IMG/VR virus record: IMGVR_UViG_3300047356_001116
Location: 1 to 23,061 of that record
DNA: 23,061 bases
Reading direction: 5' to 3' (one strand)
DNA from: a virus
Position 1 is the stretch's first letter; the number at the start of each line of letters is the position of its first letter. A program made the translations under genes and the position numbers. The notes under the pieces are model-generated. The model was not told the origin of the DNA. It searched no databases and saw only the letters and a list, made by a program, of their open reading frames with translations. Below are positions 7,889 through 16,747 of this stretch, piece by piece.

Positions 7889-10800
7889 ATGGCAAGACCA
7901 AGTAGAAATGGTACTTATAATGGAGAAAAAGATGGGTTCTACACATGGAATGGACGCATGTGGGTGGATTCTCGTGTCACTTCTTTTAACAATGGTAATG
8001 GTGGTTTACCATTTGTTGGTGATTTAGGATTAGGTGACATTGGTGATTTTAGTGATTTTAAAATTGATATACCAGAAATCAAATTTGACCCAATTCATTT
8101 CGAAAATATTACATTAGTATGGGGTTCTAATCCTACTGGTATAGACTTTACTGTAAGTCATAATGGTAGAAATAAAACCAAATGGAGTAGTAGAGATTTT
8201 CTAAACCGAAAAACCTTTTCGGCTAAAGCAGGTGGATATGGTGAATCAGCTGATAAATATACTGTTGAAACAGTTGTGAGCAACCCTTCTTCAGTTAATT
8301 CAATTGGTTTCTTCCCCATGTTTCAGGTTCTTATTCGTAAAAATGGTGCTCTTGTAAAAACAATGACACTGGCAGATAAATACTTTACAGGTAAGTTTGA
8401 ATTTAAAAAAGAAGAAATTATAGTTCAAAACCCTCCGACTGGAATAGGTGTAAATGTTGATGTACAGGTACCAAATGGAGTTTCTGCTAAGGTTCAAATC
8501 AATAGTAAATCAGAAACCTCGAATGGTTCTGAAGATTTATCAATAGTAGACCGAGATTCAAGTGTAGGAAACTTAAATGTTACATTACAAGGAACTGATT
8601 CTACTTGTAACTATATGTATGAGTTGGCTAATTCAGCAGGAGCCTTTATAGCTTCTGGAAATACAAAAAACTTTAGCAAGAGTGGATTAACAGTTGGGAG
8701 TTATAAATTAAAAATTGTAGTAAGTAAAACTGCTGTTCCAGACCCACCTAAACCATCACCAAGTTATAGATATAGAACAGAAACATATTATGTAAACTCC
8801 ACATCAACGGCTGGTAGTGTTGCTGCATCTGCAGCTAAGGTAACAACAACTGCAACCGCAGATAGAGATTTTATAAACTTTGGAGCAGGTACTGAAGATG
8901 ATGATACGATAGATATTTCTTATAGCTCAACAAACGCAGATTATGTTAATTTTATTTTAGGTTCTTCTAAAACAGAATTAGGAAAAAGTGGTACAATTAC
9001 AATTTCAGGTACAGATTTATTTCAAGGAGAAGGAAAATATACAGCATATTTTCAAGCAGTATCTAGAAGAGATGGAACTGGTAATACCGCATCTATTCAA
9101 TTTAACGCTATTAGAAAAAATCTTTTACCTGGTCCTGATATTTTAACAATAGATTATCCTAACCAAATTGTTGGTAAAGATTATCAAGGATATAATGTTG
9201 ATTTTGAAATATCTTGGACTTCAATAAATACAAATTATGTTGATATTTGGATAAATGAGGTTAAAGATACATTGAAATTGGCTTCAAAAAGACCTGCCGA
9301 TGGAGTACAATCTTTTAATATTAAAGATGTATTAAGAAAAGCAGGAAATAATTTAGATGAAGATGCTGATGCAGTTGTATTTGATTTAAAATTAATTCCT
9401 TACAATGAAGAGGGTGATTCTAAAGTAGCAGGTAAAACCGAAACTATACAAATTACCTTTGATAAAGGAAACATAAAATTAAGAAGAGATGTAATTTTAA
9501 AAGATATTAAAGAATCTATTTGTGATTTATTCAATACTGATGTATTGGGTAGTGATTCTTCTAAATACTTAACTCACTTAATGCACTTTGGTGAAGCTAA
9601 TAACAAAGTAGTTGCATCTTGGGATACTGATTACGAAACATTCTCAGAATATGAATTCAAGGAAGATACTGGTGAAAGATTAAAAGTACATGAAGAAAAA
9701 ACTCTTGTATTTAAATTATATGAACCTCTTCCAAGAGAAGTACAACCAAATGAACAGATTTGGGTTTCTAAGATACAATCAATTCCTTATGTTGAACAGG
9801 TAACAATAGTAAATGAAGAAGTTGAAGATTGTATTGAATTAATACCAAACTTTGGTACTGATGTGTGTGGTGAAAATATTGGATATCAACTATATGATGA
9901 TTTGATAGCAAGTGGTTCTACATCATCCACAAAACTTTTAACAGAATATGTTAGTGGTAGTGGGTTTGATTTAAAAAAGCTTGATATTAACTTTGTGAGT
10001 TCATCAAGAGAAGTTAGTGGTTCGATATATGTTGATGGGGATTATACCTATGCTTGGAATAATTTTGTAAAGTATTCTTCAGCTGAAGAACGAGTTGATA
10101 ACTTTATGTATAAAATAAAGTTAATAGAATTCTATGAAGATAAAATAACAAAATTACAATCTGGTTCGTTCCACACAGGCTCAGTAACATTAAAAAACGA
10201 AATTAATAGAAACTCCGAATCGATTCAAAAAGTAGAAGATGAACTTGATGCATTTGAATCATTCTTATATACAAGTTCATCGATAGATGGATTAACATAT
10301 CCTGGTGCTGGTGGTAATTCTATATCTTCATCTGATTCATCAGATGCTACATCTTGGTATAATAGTATAATATCGAATGCAAAGAATTATGATTATTACA
10401 ACAAAGATTATCTTGTAAACAACTTACCACTTCATGTTCAAGATTCTGAAGATTCTGAACAGTTTAAAATGTTCTTTAATATGATGGGTCATCATTTCGA
10501 TGTTCTTTACTCATATACAAAATCTATTGCACAAAAGAAAAACTTAGAACATAAGTATGATATTGGTATTAAAGATTCTTTACTTTCAGAAATGTTAAAA
10601 TCTTTAAGTTGGGATGCTAAAATACCAGCTAAAGCACAATCTCTATGGGAATATGCATTTGGTGAAACATCAACTGGTACATCAGTATCATCTATGACTG
10701 GTAAACAAATCCAAAACGAAGTATGGAGAAGATTACTTAATAACTTACCTTACTTGATGAAACACAAAGGTTCAAGTAGAGCAGTAAAAGCAGCACTTAC

Positions 10801-12922
10801 TTGTTATGGTGTTCCTTCATCAATGTTAACCATTATGGAATTTGGTGGACCAAGGAGTTCAGATGGTGGTACAACTAAATTCTCATTCGAAGATAGAACC
10901 GCAGCAATAAACATAAGTGGTTCGCAATCAATATTAGTTCCTTGGAAAGAATACTCAGAAACATCTGATTATCCAAATGCAGTTGAAATTAGAGTAAACT
11001 CTGATACAAGACAAGACCAAACCTTTGTATCAAGTTCATTATGGAGTGTGGGTGTTGAACATACAAGTGGAAGAAACGCAGTATTAAAACTTACAGTTTC
11101 AGATACTACATCTGCATACTCAGTTACATCTTCAGCTTTCCCATTCTATAATGATGAATATACACAAGTTATTGTAACTAAGAATGGTAATTCATTTAAT
11201 GTATATGGTAAGGAAGCATTTCAAGGTAGAATACGAAGTGAAGTTTCTGCTTCATTAGAAGTTGAAAATCATATTTGGCAAACTGATACTACATTAAGAA
11301 TTGGTGGAGATACATTGACTGGTTCTGTTGATGAATTTAGATATTGGACAACTCCATTATCTGAATCAAGAATGGATAATCACACTTTGATGCCAGATGC
11401 AATTGATGGTAATCATCACTCATCATCTACTGAAGATTTAATATACAGATTAGATTTTGAATATCCAAAAGATAGAAACGCTGATACTGCAATTAAAAAC
11501 GTATCCATAAATGAAGGATATGGTGAACCATTTGCTACGGCAAGTGGATTTGATTCTATTACAGATTATCCATATCATTATACAACATATGAAAGAACTG
11601 TAACTGCAAATGTTCCTTCAAGTGGATTTAACGTTTCACAAAAATTTAGATTTGAAGAACAACAAGGATTAAATGAAGATATAGAATATGGATTAACTCT
11701 TTCTTATAGAGACCGTTCAACTAAAAAATCTTTCGATACTTCTCCTGTTGATTCAAATAGGTTAGGATTATTCTTTTCACCTGTTAAAGAGGTTAATATG
11801 GATATCCTAAAATCATTAGGACAGTTTGAATTGGATGATTATATTGGTAATCCATCAGATGAATATGAGTATGAATATAGAGATTTAAGAATTTTAAGAA
11901 ATTATTATTTTGAAAGATATAGTTTAAACTTATACGAATATATTCAATTAGTAAGATATATTGACCAATCATTATTTGAGGTATTAGAATCACTTGTACC
12001 TGCAAGAGCAATTGTATCAAGTGGATTATTGATTGAACCACATATACTTGAAAGAAATAAAGTAAAAAGAACTAAACCTCAAGCAGTAGATTTTGGTTCT
12101 AAATTTCAAGATGGGGAGATTGATGCTAGAGAAGCTTATCAATTAGCAATGATTCCAATAACACAATGGCCAGCTGATTTAAAATTACAAGAACAAGTAA
12201 GATTAGCAGGTTTACAGAATCAATATGCTACTTTACTTAAACTAAGTAAACCAACATTCCAAGGAAACTTTAATGATTTGATTGGAAGAATAGATGATTT
12301 ATCACCAACATTTGTATCAACTGTTGATTTAATTGATGGAAGAATTACAGATTCAAAAGTTGTTGATAAGTTAATAAAACAATTTGAAGCATTTGGTGGC
12401 CAAAATCAAGTAGGTATTGATACTGATAATTTAACAAATGGATTAGCGGGTATAACCGCACAAAACGGATTTGCTTATATTACTAAATTAGATGGAAGAG
12501 GAAATCTTATAAAAGAACACAAACAGGTATTTATAGTAGAAGAATCTTATACTATTACAATTCCAAAACTAATTAATAGAAATGACCCATCATTGGGTTA
12601 CGAAGATGAGATTGTAACTAAAACAAGAAAAGTAGTAGTATTTGCTGATATTGGTGATAACGGACCAACAGTTGGTGGTAACACATTATCAGTTACAAGA
12701 GCAAATTCAAATGGTGGTAAGTTGATAGGACAGTTGGGTTCTTCTAACTTAGGTCAAAAATATAGTGGAAGAGGATTTAGATTCCCTTCTTTACAAAATG
12801 AAAACACAACACTAGATGGACGTTCAGCAGTAGAAACTTTCTGTACAAACCCTAATATTCTTAAGGTTTCTGATACATCAAGGGGAGCTGGAGAACCAAT
12901 TTTAGAGGTAGATGTTAAATAA
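7889..12922 (+). CDS. Giant tail/baseplate protein with Ig-like and LamG-like domains
   Basis: At 1677 aa this is the largest protein here. The N-terminus has a YTWNGRMWV motif, followed by several beta-sandwich segments with Ig/PKD-like spacing (about residues 60-535). A mixed region (about 540-950) leads to a signature of tail protein I-like phage proteins at about 953-989: LLNNLPYLMKHKGSSRAVK, then CYGVPSSMLTI and EFGGP. Immediately after it comes a LamG/concanavalin-like sandwich (about 995-1165, ending in GGDTL..GSVDEFRYW), a common glycan-binding fold. The rest is mainly helical, then a short beta C-terminus. It has its own candidate late promoter and AGGAG, so it probably forms a separate transcription unit. 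It may take the place of gp7 or of a tail-fibre connector; neither is proven. Confidence 0.8.
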   Translation: MARPSRNGTYNGEKDGFYTWNGRMWVDSRVTSFNNGNGGLPFVGDLGLGDIGDFSDFKIDIPEIKFDPIHFENITLVWGSNPTGIDFTVSHNGRNKTKWSSRDFLNRKTFSAKAGGYGESADKYTVETVVSNPSSVNSIGFFPMFQVLIRKNGALVKTMTLADKYFTGKFEFKKEEIIVQNPPTGIGVNVDVQVPNGVSAKVQINSKSETSNGSEDLSIVDRDSSVGNLNVTLQGTDSTCNYMYELANSAGAFIASGNTKNFSKSGLTVGSYKLKIVVSKTAVPDPPKPSPSYRYRTETYYVNSTSTAGSVAASAAKVTTTATADRDFINFGAGTEDDDTIDISYSSTNADYVNFILGSSKTELGKSGTITISGTDLFQGEGKYTAYFQAVSRRDGTGNTASIQFNAIRKNLLPGPDILTIDYPNQIVGKDYQGYNVDFEISWTSINTNYVDIWINEVKDTLKLASKRPADGVQSFNIKDVLRKAGNNLDEDADAVVFDLKLIPYNEEGDSKVAGKTETIQITFDKGNIKLRRDVILKDIKESICDLFNTDVLGSDSSKYLTHLMHFGEANNKVVASWDTDYETFSEYEFKEDTGERLKVHEEKTLVFKLYEPLPREVQPNEQIWVSKIQSIPYVEQVTIVNEEVEDCIELIPNFGTDVCGENIGYQLYDDLIASGSTSSTKLLTEYVSGSGFDLKKLDINFVSSSREVSGSIYVDGDYTYAWNNFVKYSSAEERVDNFMYKIKLIEFYEDKITKLQSGSFHTGSVTLKNEINRNSESIQKVEDELDAFESFLYTSSSIDGLTYPGAGGNSISSSDSSDATSWYNSIISNAKNYDYYNKDYLVNNLPLHVQDSEDSEQFKMFFNMMGHHFDVLYSYTKSIAQKKNLEHKYDIGIKDSLLSEMLKSLSWDAKIPAKAQSLWEYAFGETSTGTSVSSMTGKQIQNEVWRRLLNNLPYLMKHKGSSRAVKAALTCYGVPSSMLTIMEFGGPRSSDGGTTKFSFEDRTAAINISGSQSILVPWKEYSETSDYPNAVEIRVNSDTRQDQTFVSSSLWSVGVEHTSGRNAVLKLTVSDTTSAYSVTSSAFPFYNDEYTQVIVTKNGNSFNVYGKEAFQGRIRSEVSASLEVENHIWQTDTTLRIGGDTLTGSVDEFRYWTTPLSESRMDNHTLMPDAIDGNHHSSSTEDLIYRLDFEYPKDRNADTAIKNVSINEGYGEPFATASGFDSITDYPYHYTTYERTVTANVPSSGFNVSQKFRFEEQQGLNEDIEYGLTLSYRDRSTKKSFDTSPVDSNRLGLFFSPVKEVNMDILKSLGQFELDDYIGNPSDEYEYEYRDLRILRNYYFERYSLNLYEYIQLVRYIDQSLFEVLESLVPARAIVSSGLLIEPHILERNKVKRTKPQAVDFGSKFQDGEIDAREAYQLAMIPITQWPADLKLQEQVRLAGLQNQYATLLKLSKPTFQGNFNDLIGRIDDLSPTFVSTVDLIDGRITDSKVVDKLIKQFEAFGGQNQVGIDTDNLTNGLAGITAQNGFAYITKLDGRGNLIKEHKQVFIVEESYTITIPKLINRNDPSLGYEDEIVTKTRKVVVFADIGDNGPTVGGNTLSVTRANSNGGKLIGQLGSSNLGQKYSGRGFRFPSLQNENTTLDGRSAVETFCTNPNILKVSDTSRGAGEPILEVDVK

Positions 12923-12945
12923 TACGTTAATTTTATAAAATAGTT

Positions 12946-12955
12946 ATATTTATAT
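12946..12955 (+). promoter_or_regulatory. Candidate phage late promoter, copy 3 (ATATTTATAT)
   Basis: Exact ATATTTATAT, 25 nt before ATG 12981. A perfect 12-bp palindrome (ATTTTATAAAAT, 12930-12941) lies just upstream, after the stop codon of the 1677-aa gene. A GAGG (12970-12973) lies between the motif and the start codon. Confidence 0.65.
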
Positions 12956-12980
12956 ATTGAATAACACAGAGGAATAAATT

Positions 12981-13610
12981 ATGGCATATTTAGATAATTC
13001 AGAAATCACAGTTGATGCTATCCTTACAAGAAAGGGTAGAGAACTTATGGCAAATGGCCAAGGAATCAACATAACAAAATTTGCATTGGGAGATGATGAG
13101 ATAGATTACTCATTATATGAACCAGCACATCCAAAGGGTAGTGCTTATTATGATGCAGCAATTAAAGCAATCCCAATCACAGAGGCTTCACCAGATGAGA
13201 CTCAAGTATTGAAATACAAATTGGTAACTTTACCAAAAGGTACTAAGAAGATTCCACAAGTGGAATTTGGTATTCCATCTATTTCAGTAACTCAAACTTC
13301 AGGTCAAGTTTCTCTAACACCAACAACTTCACCAGCAGGAAACACTCAGAGTGGATATACTATGATACTTTCTAACAAGAACGCAGGTTCTGTTGTAGGT
13401 ACTGGAATCGCAGCTGGTAGTGGTACAGTTCCTTTAACTCTTGGGGAGGAAATAACAACAACTGCAGCCATAGAAGTTGGACAAGCGTTTACATTTATTC
13501 CTAACCCAAGTATTACACAAACAATTAAGACAACGATTACTGTATATGGTAATGAAACGGGTGGTTCACAAACTATTCCTGTAACTATTACTTATGTACA
13601 ACCAAGTTAA
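12981..13610 (+). CDS. Conserved T4-like virion structural protein with Ig-like C-terminus
   Basis: The N-terminal ~95 residues of this 209-aa protein (MAYLDNSEITVDAILTRKGRE..., then ITKFALGDDEIDYSLYEPAHP) match a small structural protein that I recall from marine T4-like phages. Its exact position in the virion is not known to me. The C-terminal ~110 residues are Thr/Ser/Gly-rich with repeated beta-strands and end in VTITYVQPS, as an Ig-like domain would. It follows a candidate late promoter and GAGG, and the 410-aa structural gene follows after 18 nt, so the two form a short operon ending at the terminator near 14900. Confidence 0.8.
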   Translation: MAYLDNSEITVDAILTRKGRELMANGQGINITKFALGDDEIDYSLYEPAHPKGSAYYDAAIKAIPITEASPDETQVLKYKLVTLPKGTKKIPQVEFGIPSISVTQTSGQVSLTPTTSPAGNTQSGYTMILSNKNAGSVVGTGIAAGSGTVPLTLGEEITTTAAIEVGQAFTFIPNPSITQTIKTTITVYGNETGGSQTIPVTITYVQPS

Positions 13611-13628
13611 TAAAAAGGAAAAAATAAA

Positions 13629-14861
13629 ATGGCAAATATATCAGGACAAGCAGGAGTAAATTTATCAGCTGATTTAGCATCATATCTATCACAGAATAAT
13701 GGTAACCTAACCTCTGAACAATTAACCGGAATCATCAACAATTATTTGACTGGTGGTGATAAAGTTGCTGCACAAGGTGGTAACTTATCAACAGGAGTAT
13801 ATAAAAGATTTGGAGAGTTTGATACCGTACAAGGAAAAATAGATACAGTTACTTCTGGTCTTTGGACTGGAGATACTGGTTCGATGACAACCTTTTTTAC
13901 TTCATCTACTCAAACAAACGCAACAAAAAATTATTATCTAAATGTGTACAATGCAGACCCTGCTACTGATGAAACTGCAACTGTACAATATGCAATCGCA
14001 TTTGGTAACAAATATGGAAGTGGTTCTGTATCACTTGCAAATTCAGATGATGCAACTTTAGCAGCTAAAGCAACATATGCACAATATCGTTCTATTCTTC
14101 TTGAAGAAGAAGATAACTTCTTCTCATTCACATCAGCATCAGGTGGAACACATGATTCAGAAGATATCTTTATAGTTAATGTTGCAAGAGCAAGATATAA
14201 AGAAACAATGGACCCTGGTAACATAGAGTTTAAACTCGCTGGACCAAATGGAACCCAAACATTTATTGATGATAGTGGTAAGAAATTTTCAGATGCAGTT
14301 GGAAAAGCTGGTAGAGTGTTTAATATCGTAAGTGGTTCACTTAATTTAGGAACTGAAAATGACCCAACAGTTGCAGAGAACTATTCAAGTGGTACTGCAA
14401 ATGGACAAGGATTTGGATTATTTTATCCAGACCAAGGATTGATGGTACTTAACCCAGCTGCTCTTAGAGCAACAGTTGGTACATCAACCGATAGTGGTTC
14501 TGTTGGTGGAACATGGTTGTACAAAGGATTTGATTATGAAGGACAAAATTCTTACTTACTACATAATATGTTAGAAAGTGGTTCTGATTTCCAAGCAAGA
14601 AGAGTAGAAAACATTTCTACATCACATTACTTTGTAAGAGCACAGAACAGAGAATTTAACTTCTCTAACAACCCAACATTCATAACAGGTTCAGATGGAA
14701 CTTTCAAAGAATCAGATTTCGAAACAAATCCAAGAACTTATATTACAGCAATTGGATTGATGAATGATGCAAATGAAATTCTAGCAGTAGCTAAAACTTC
14801 ACAACCTATTGAAAAATCATTCGATAAAGAAGTACTTATAAAAGTTAAACTTGATTTCTAA
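13629..14861 (+). CDS. Virion structural protein, paralogue A (410 aa)
   Basis: This 410-aa protein is paralogous to the 424-aa protein at 15472 over its C-terminal half. Shared landmarks in order are an I-x-V-x-x-x-x-x-x-Y-x-E...P-x-x-I segment (about residue 178), a FY-x-D-x-GL(M/I)V segment, an EFN(F/Y)S-x-NP block, and a C-terminal (S/T)xIGL-x-(N/D)D-x-N-(E/N)xxAVAK...PI-x-K module ending in a hydrophobic LD(F/L). I recognise this C-terminal module as common in marine T4-like phage structural genes, but not a defined function. The N-terminal ~150 residues are unrelated to the paralogue. It is in an operon with the 209-aa gene, with AAAAAGGA upstream and a strong terminator 20 nt after its stop. 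Confidence 0.8.
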   Translation: MANISGQAGVNLSADLASYLSQNNGNLTSEQLTGIINNYLTGGDKVAAQGGNLSTGVYKRFGEFDTVQGKIDTVTSGLWTGDTGSMTTFFTSSTQTNATKNYYLNVYNADPATDETATVQYAIAFGNKYGSGSVSLANSDDATLAAKATYAQYRSILLEEEDNFFSFTSASGGTHDSEDIFIVNVARARYKETMDPGNIEFKLAGPNGTQTFIDDSGKKFSDAVGKAGRVFNIVSGSLNLGTENDPTVAENYSSGTANGQGFGLFYPDQGLMVLNPAALRATVGTSTDSGSVGGTWLYKGFDYEGQNSYLLHNMLESGSDFQARRVENISTSHYFVRAQNREFNFSNNPTFITGSDGTFKESDFETNPRTYITAIGLMNDANEILAVAKTSQPIEKSFDKEVLIKVKLDF

Positions 14862-14879
14862 AAGAACTTAACCTATAAT

Positions 14880-14909
14880 AAACCCTCACCACTTAGGTGG
14901 GGGTTTTTT
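14880..14909 (+). terminator. Rho-independent terminator after the structural operon
   Basis: CCCTCACC (14883-14890), a 5-nt loop ACTTA, then GGTGGGGG (14896-14903) form an 8-bp stem with one G-U pair. AAA before the stem can pair with the first T residues, and a run of six T (14904-14909) follows. It is the only clear intrinsic terminator seen in the window and closes the 12981-14861 operon. Confidence 0.92.
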
Positions 14910-14913
14910 GTTT
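14902..14913 (+). repeat. 12-bp direct repeat, left copy (flanks the oxygenase gene)
   Basis: GGTTTTTTGTTT, comprising the end of the terminator stem and its T-tract. An identical copy lies at 15432-15443, just after the oxygenase stop codon. The repeat is T-rich, so chance is possible. Confidence 0.55.
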
Positions 14914-14925
14914 ATAATTAATATA

Positions 14926-15426
14926 ATGGATTCACACGATACTTTACTTCTTTCTGATACTGAAATAGAACGTATCAAATCACAATATAATAATAAATTA
15001 AAATTGGTAGAAAGTGATATCAGACACCATTGGCATTATCATGAAACCAATCCAACTACATGGATATATAAATTAGTAGATAATTTAATTAAAGAAAATA
15101 TAGGTAGTGAATATTCCATTTACACTCGTGTAAGTATTTTAAAGTACACAAAGGGTGATTATTTTTTAGAACATTCTGATGGAAGTTATAATACATCTTT
15201 AGACCCAAATCTATCTGAACATTTTTACGGTGGAATTGAAATGAGTAATTTTAATGATTTTACGGGTGGTGAGTTCTTCAAAAATGGTGTAGTTGTACCT
15301 TTTAAAAAAGGTAAAATAAATACCCATCAATTCGATGAACCACATGGTGTAAACGAAATAACATCAGGAGTAAGATGGAGTTTACAATTTCCAATAAAAT
15401 GGCGTTATGAAACAAATTTAATATAA
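14926..15426 (+). CDS. 2-oxoglutarate/Fe(II)-dependent oxygenase (prolyl-4-hydroxylase-like)
   Basis: This 166-aa protein carries the double-stranded beta-helix oxygenase motifs: H83-x-D85 (EHSDGS) for iron, a GGEFF strand near 114-118, a distal histidine H140 (PHGVNEI), and R150 (SGVRWSL), which binds the 2-oxoglutarate carboxylate. This family couples 2-oxoglutarate decarboxylation to hydroxylation of a protein or small molecule. The substrate cannot be read from sequence. A TTG at 14908 is in frame but lies in the terminator T-tract, so ATG 14926 is the better start. No candidate late motif precedes it. A TATAAT at 14913-14918 is too close to the start for a normal leader. It is sandwiched between two paralogous structural genes and flanked by a 12-bp repeat, like an inserted accessory gene. 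Confidence 0.87.
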   Translation: MDSHDTLLLSDTEIERIKSQYNNKLKLVESDIRHHWHYHETNPTTWIYKLVDNLIKENIGSEYSIYTRVSILKYTKGDYFLEHSDGSYNTSLDPNLSEHFYGGIEMSNFNDFTGGEFFKNGVVVPFKKGKINTHQFDEPHGVNEITSGVRWSLQFPIKWRYETNLI

Positions 15427-15431
15427 TTAGA

Positions 15432-15443
15432 GGTTTTTTGTTT
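15432..15443 (+). repeat. 12-bp direct repeat, right copy (flanks the oxygenase gene)
   Basis: GGTTTTTTGTTT, identical to 14902-14913, but with no hairpin in front of it. It begins 6 nt after the oxygenase stop codon and ends 4 nt before a candidate late promoter. Confidence 0.55.
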
Positions 15444-15447
15444 CCAT

Positions 15448-15457
15448 ATATTTATAT
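15448..15457 (+). promoter_or_regulatory. Candidate phage late promoter, copy 4 (ATATTTATAT)
   Basis: Exact ATATTTATAT, 14 nt before ATG 15472, the shortest spacing of the five copies. GAGG follows at once (15459-15462), so the predicted leader is very short. Confidence 0.65.
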
Positions 15458-15471
15458 AGAGGAATTATAGT

Positions 15472-16746
15472 ATGTTAAAAAATATAGCCAAATCAAACGT
15501 TCAACAGAGAAGCTTTCCTGTATATAAGAAATTTTATGCATCCGAAGCTGATTATCCTGTAATGAAGATATATGATAAAACATCTGCTCTTCATAGCGGA
15601 AGTGGTGCCTTTGATGCATCTTCTTTTGAAAGAACTGTTAGTGGTTCTATTATAGATTCATATCATAAGCATCCAATGTACAAATCAATAAGACAAAAGT
15701 ATTTTATTGAAAATGATTTGGTAAAAATGTTTGGACCTATTTCTAATCTTTATGATTTTTCAAATGAGAGAAGATTAGAAGAAACAATTTATGTAATTGA
15801 TATAGACCAAATAAGATATGGTGAGGGAATAAAACCTTCTTCTATTAGTTTAACATCACCACAAGTTGCATCTGGTTCCGAAGTTACTGATGATGGTAAA
15901 GGAGTTTTAAGAGCAAAAACTACCGAATACCAATGGACTAGAATGGATATGAATCAGTTTCAAAATGATTTTTCAAGGGGAGTTGATATTGTATTTGTAG
16001 ATAATGATACTCAACCAATTACCATTAGAGCACAACAACCATATGGTATTGATTTTAATAATCCATTGGTAAAACTAACTTGGGAAGGTGATACAGATGA
16101 TAGAACTATTCAAAGAATGGATGCATATACTGATACATTCCAAACAGGTAGTCAAGGACAGATTACAATAGCAGAAGGATTAAACTTTTTAGGTTCTGGT
16201 TTAGAGAATGTACAAGTAGGTAATGTATTTTATGCAGATGGGTTAATTGTATTTACTACACTTGCTGAACAAGAACAAGATGTTACTGATTATGATTTAG
16301 AGTTTCGTTCTACAAAAACAATACATGAATTAGAAGTACTTTGTCAAGCAGGAGATTGTGAATTTAACTACTCACAAAATCCATCAGCAATAACCACAAC
16401 TTTAAGTGGTTCATATAATTTTACAGAAAGTGAAATACGAGAAGGTAGTAGACTGGTTAGAAATACTAGAACAAGACCAATACGGGAAATAACAACAATA
16501 GATAGGTTAAATGAATTTCATGGTTCTGTAACAAGTTCAGTAACAAATGAATATGCAACTGGTTCTTGGGATGATTATTATAACTATTCATTAACAGACC
16601 CAACTGGTTCATATTTAACAACATTCGTATCAACAATAGGGTTGTACGATGATAATAATAACATGGTAGCAGTAGCAAAGTTACCCAAACCAATAAAGAA
16701 ATATCCAGACATGGCGGTGAATTTTATCGTTCGTATGGATTTATAA
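15472..16746 (+). CDS. Virion structural protein, paralogue B (424 aa)
   Basis: This 424-aa protein is homologous by eye to the 410-aa protein at 13629. Shared landmarks include TIYVIDIDQIRYGEG..P.SI near residue 105, VFYADGLIVF, a CEFNYSQNPS block, and the C-terminal STIGLYDDNNNMVAVAK...PIKK module. The N-terminal ~100 residues differ and are rich in Tyr, Lys and His. No enzymatic motif is visible. Paralogous virion proteins with different N-termini suggest related parts of a ring or fibre bundle, but this is inference. It has its own candidate late promoter and GAGG ribosome-binding site, separate from the oxygenase upstream. Confidence 0.8.
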   Translation: MLKNIAKSNVQQRSFPVYKKFYASEADYPVMKIYDKTSALHSGSGAFDASSFERTVSGSIIDSYHKHPMYKSIRQKYFIENDLVKMFGPISNLYDFSNERRLEETIYVIDIDQIRYGEGIKPSSISLTSPQVASGSEVTDDGKGVLRAKTTEYQWTRMDMNQFQNDFSRGVDIVFVDNDTQPITIRAQQPYGIDFNNPLVKLTWEGDTDDRTIQRMDAYTDTFQTGSQGQITIAEGLNFLGSGLENVQVGNVFYADGLIVFTTLAEQEQDVTDYDLEFRSTKTIHELEVLCQAGDCEFNYSQNPSAITTTLSGSYNFTESEIREGSRLVRNTRTRPIREITTIDRLNEFHGSVTSSVTNEYATGSWDDYYNYSLTDPTGSYLTTFVSTIGLYDDNNNMVAVAKLPKPIKKYPDMAVNFIVRMDL

Positions 16747-16747
16747 C

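Noticed and set aside
12930-12941. Perfect 12-bp palindrome ATTTTATAAAAT as an operator or terminator
   Set aside because: It is pure A/T, short, lacks a GC stem and a T-tract, and similar palindromes are expected by chance in this AT-rich DNA.
14908-14925. Upstream TTG start for the oxygenase
   Set aside because: The TTG is at the end of the terminator T-tract and would add six residues with no family support; ATG 14926 gives a normal N-terminus.
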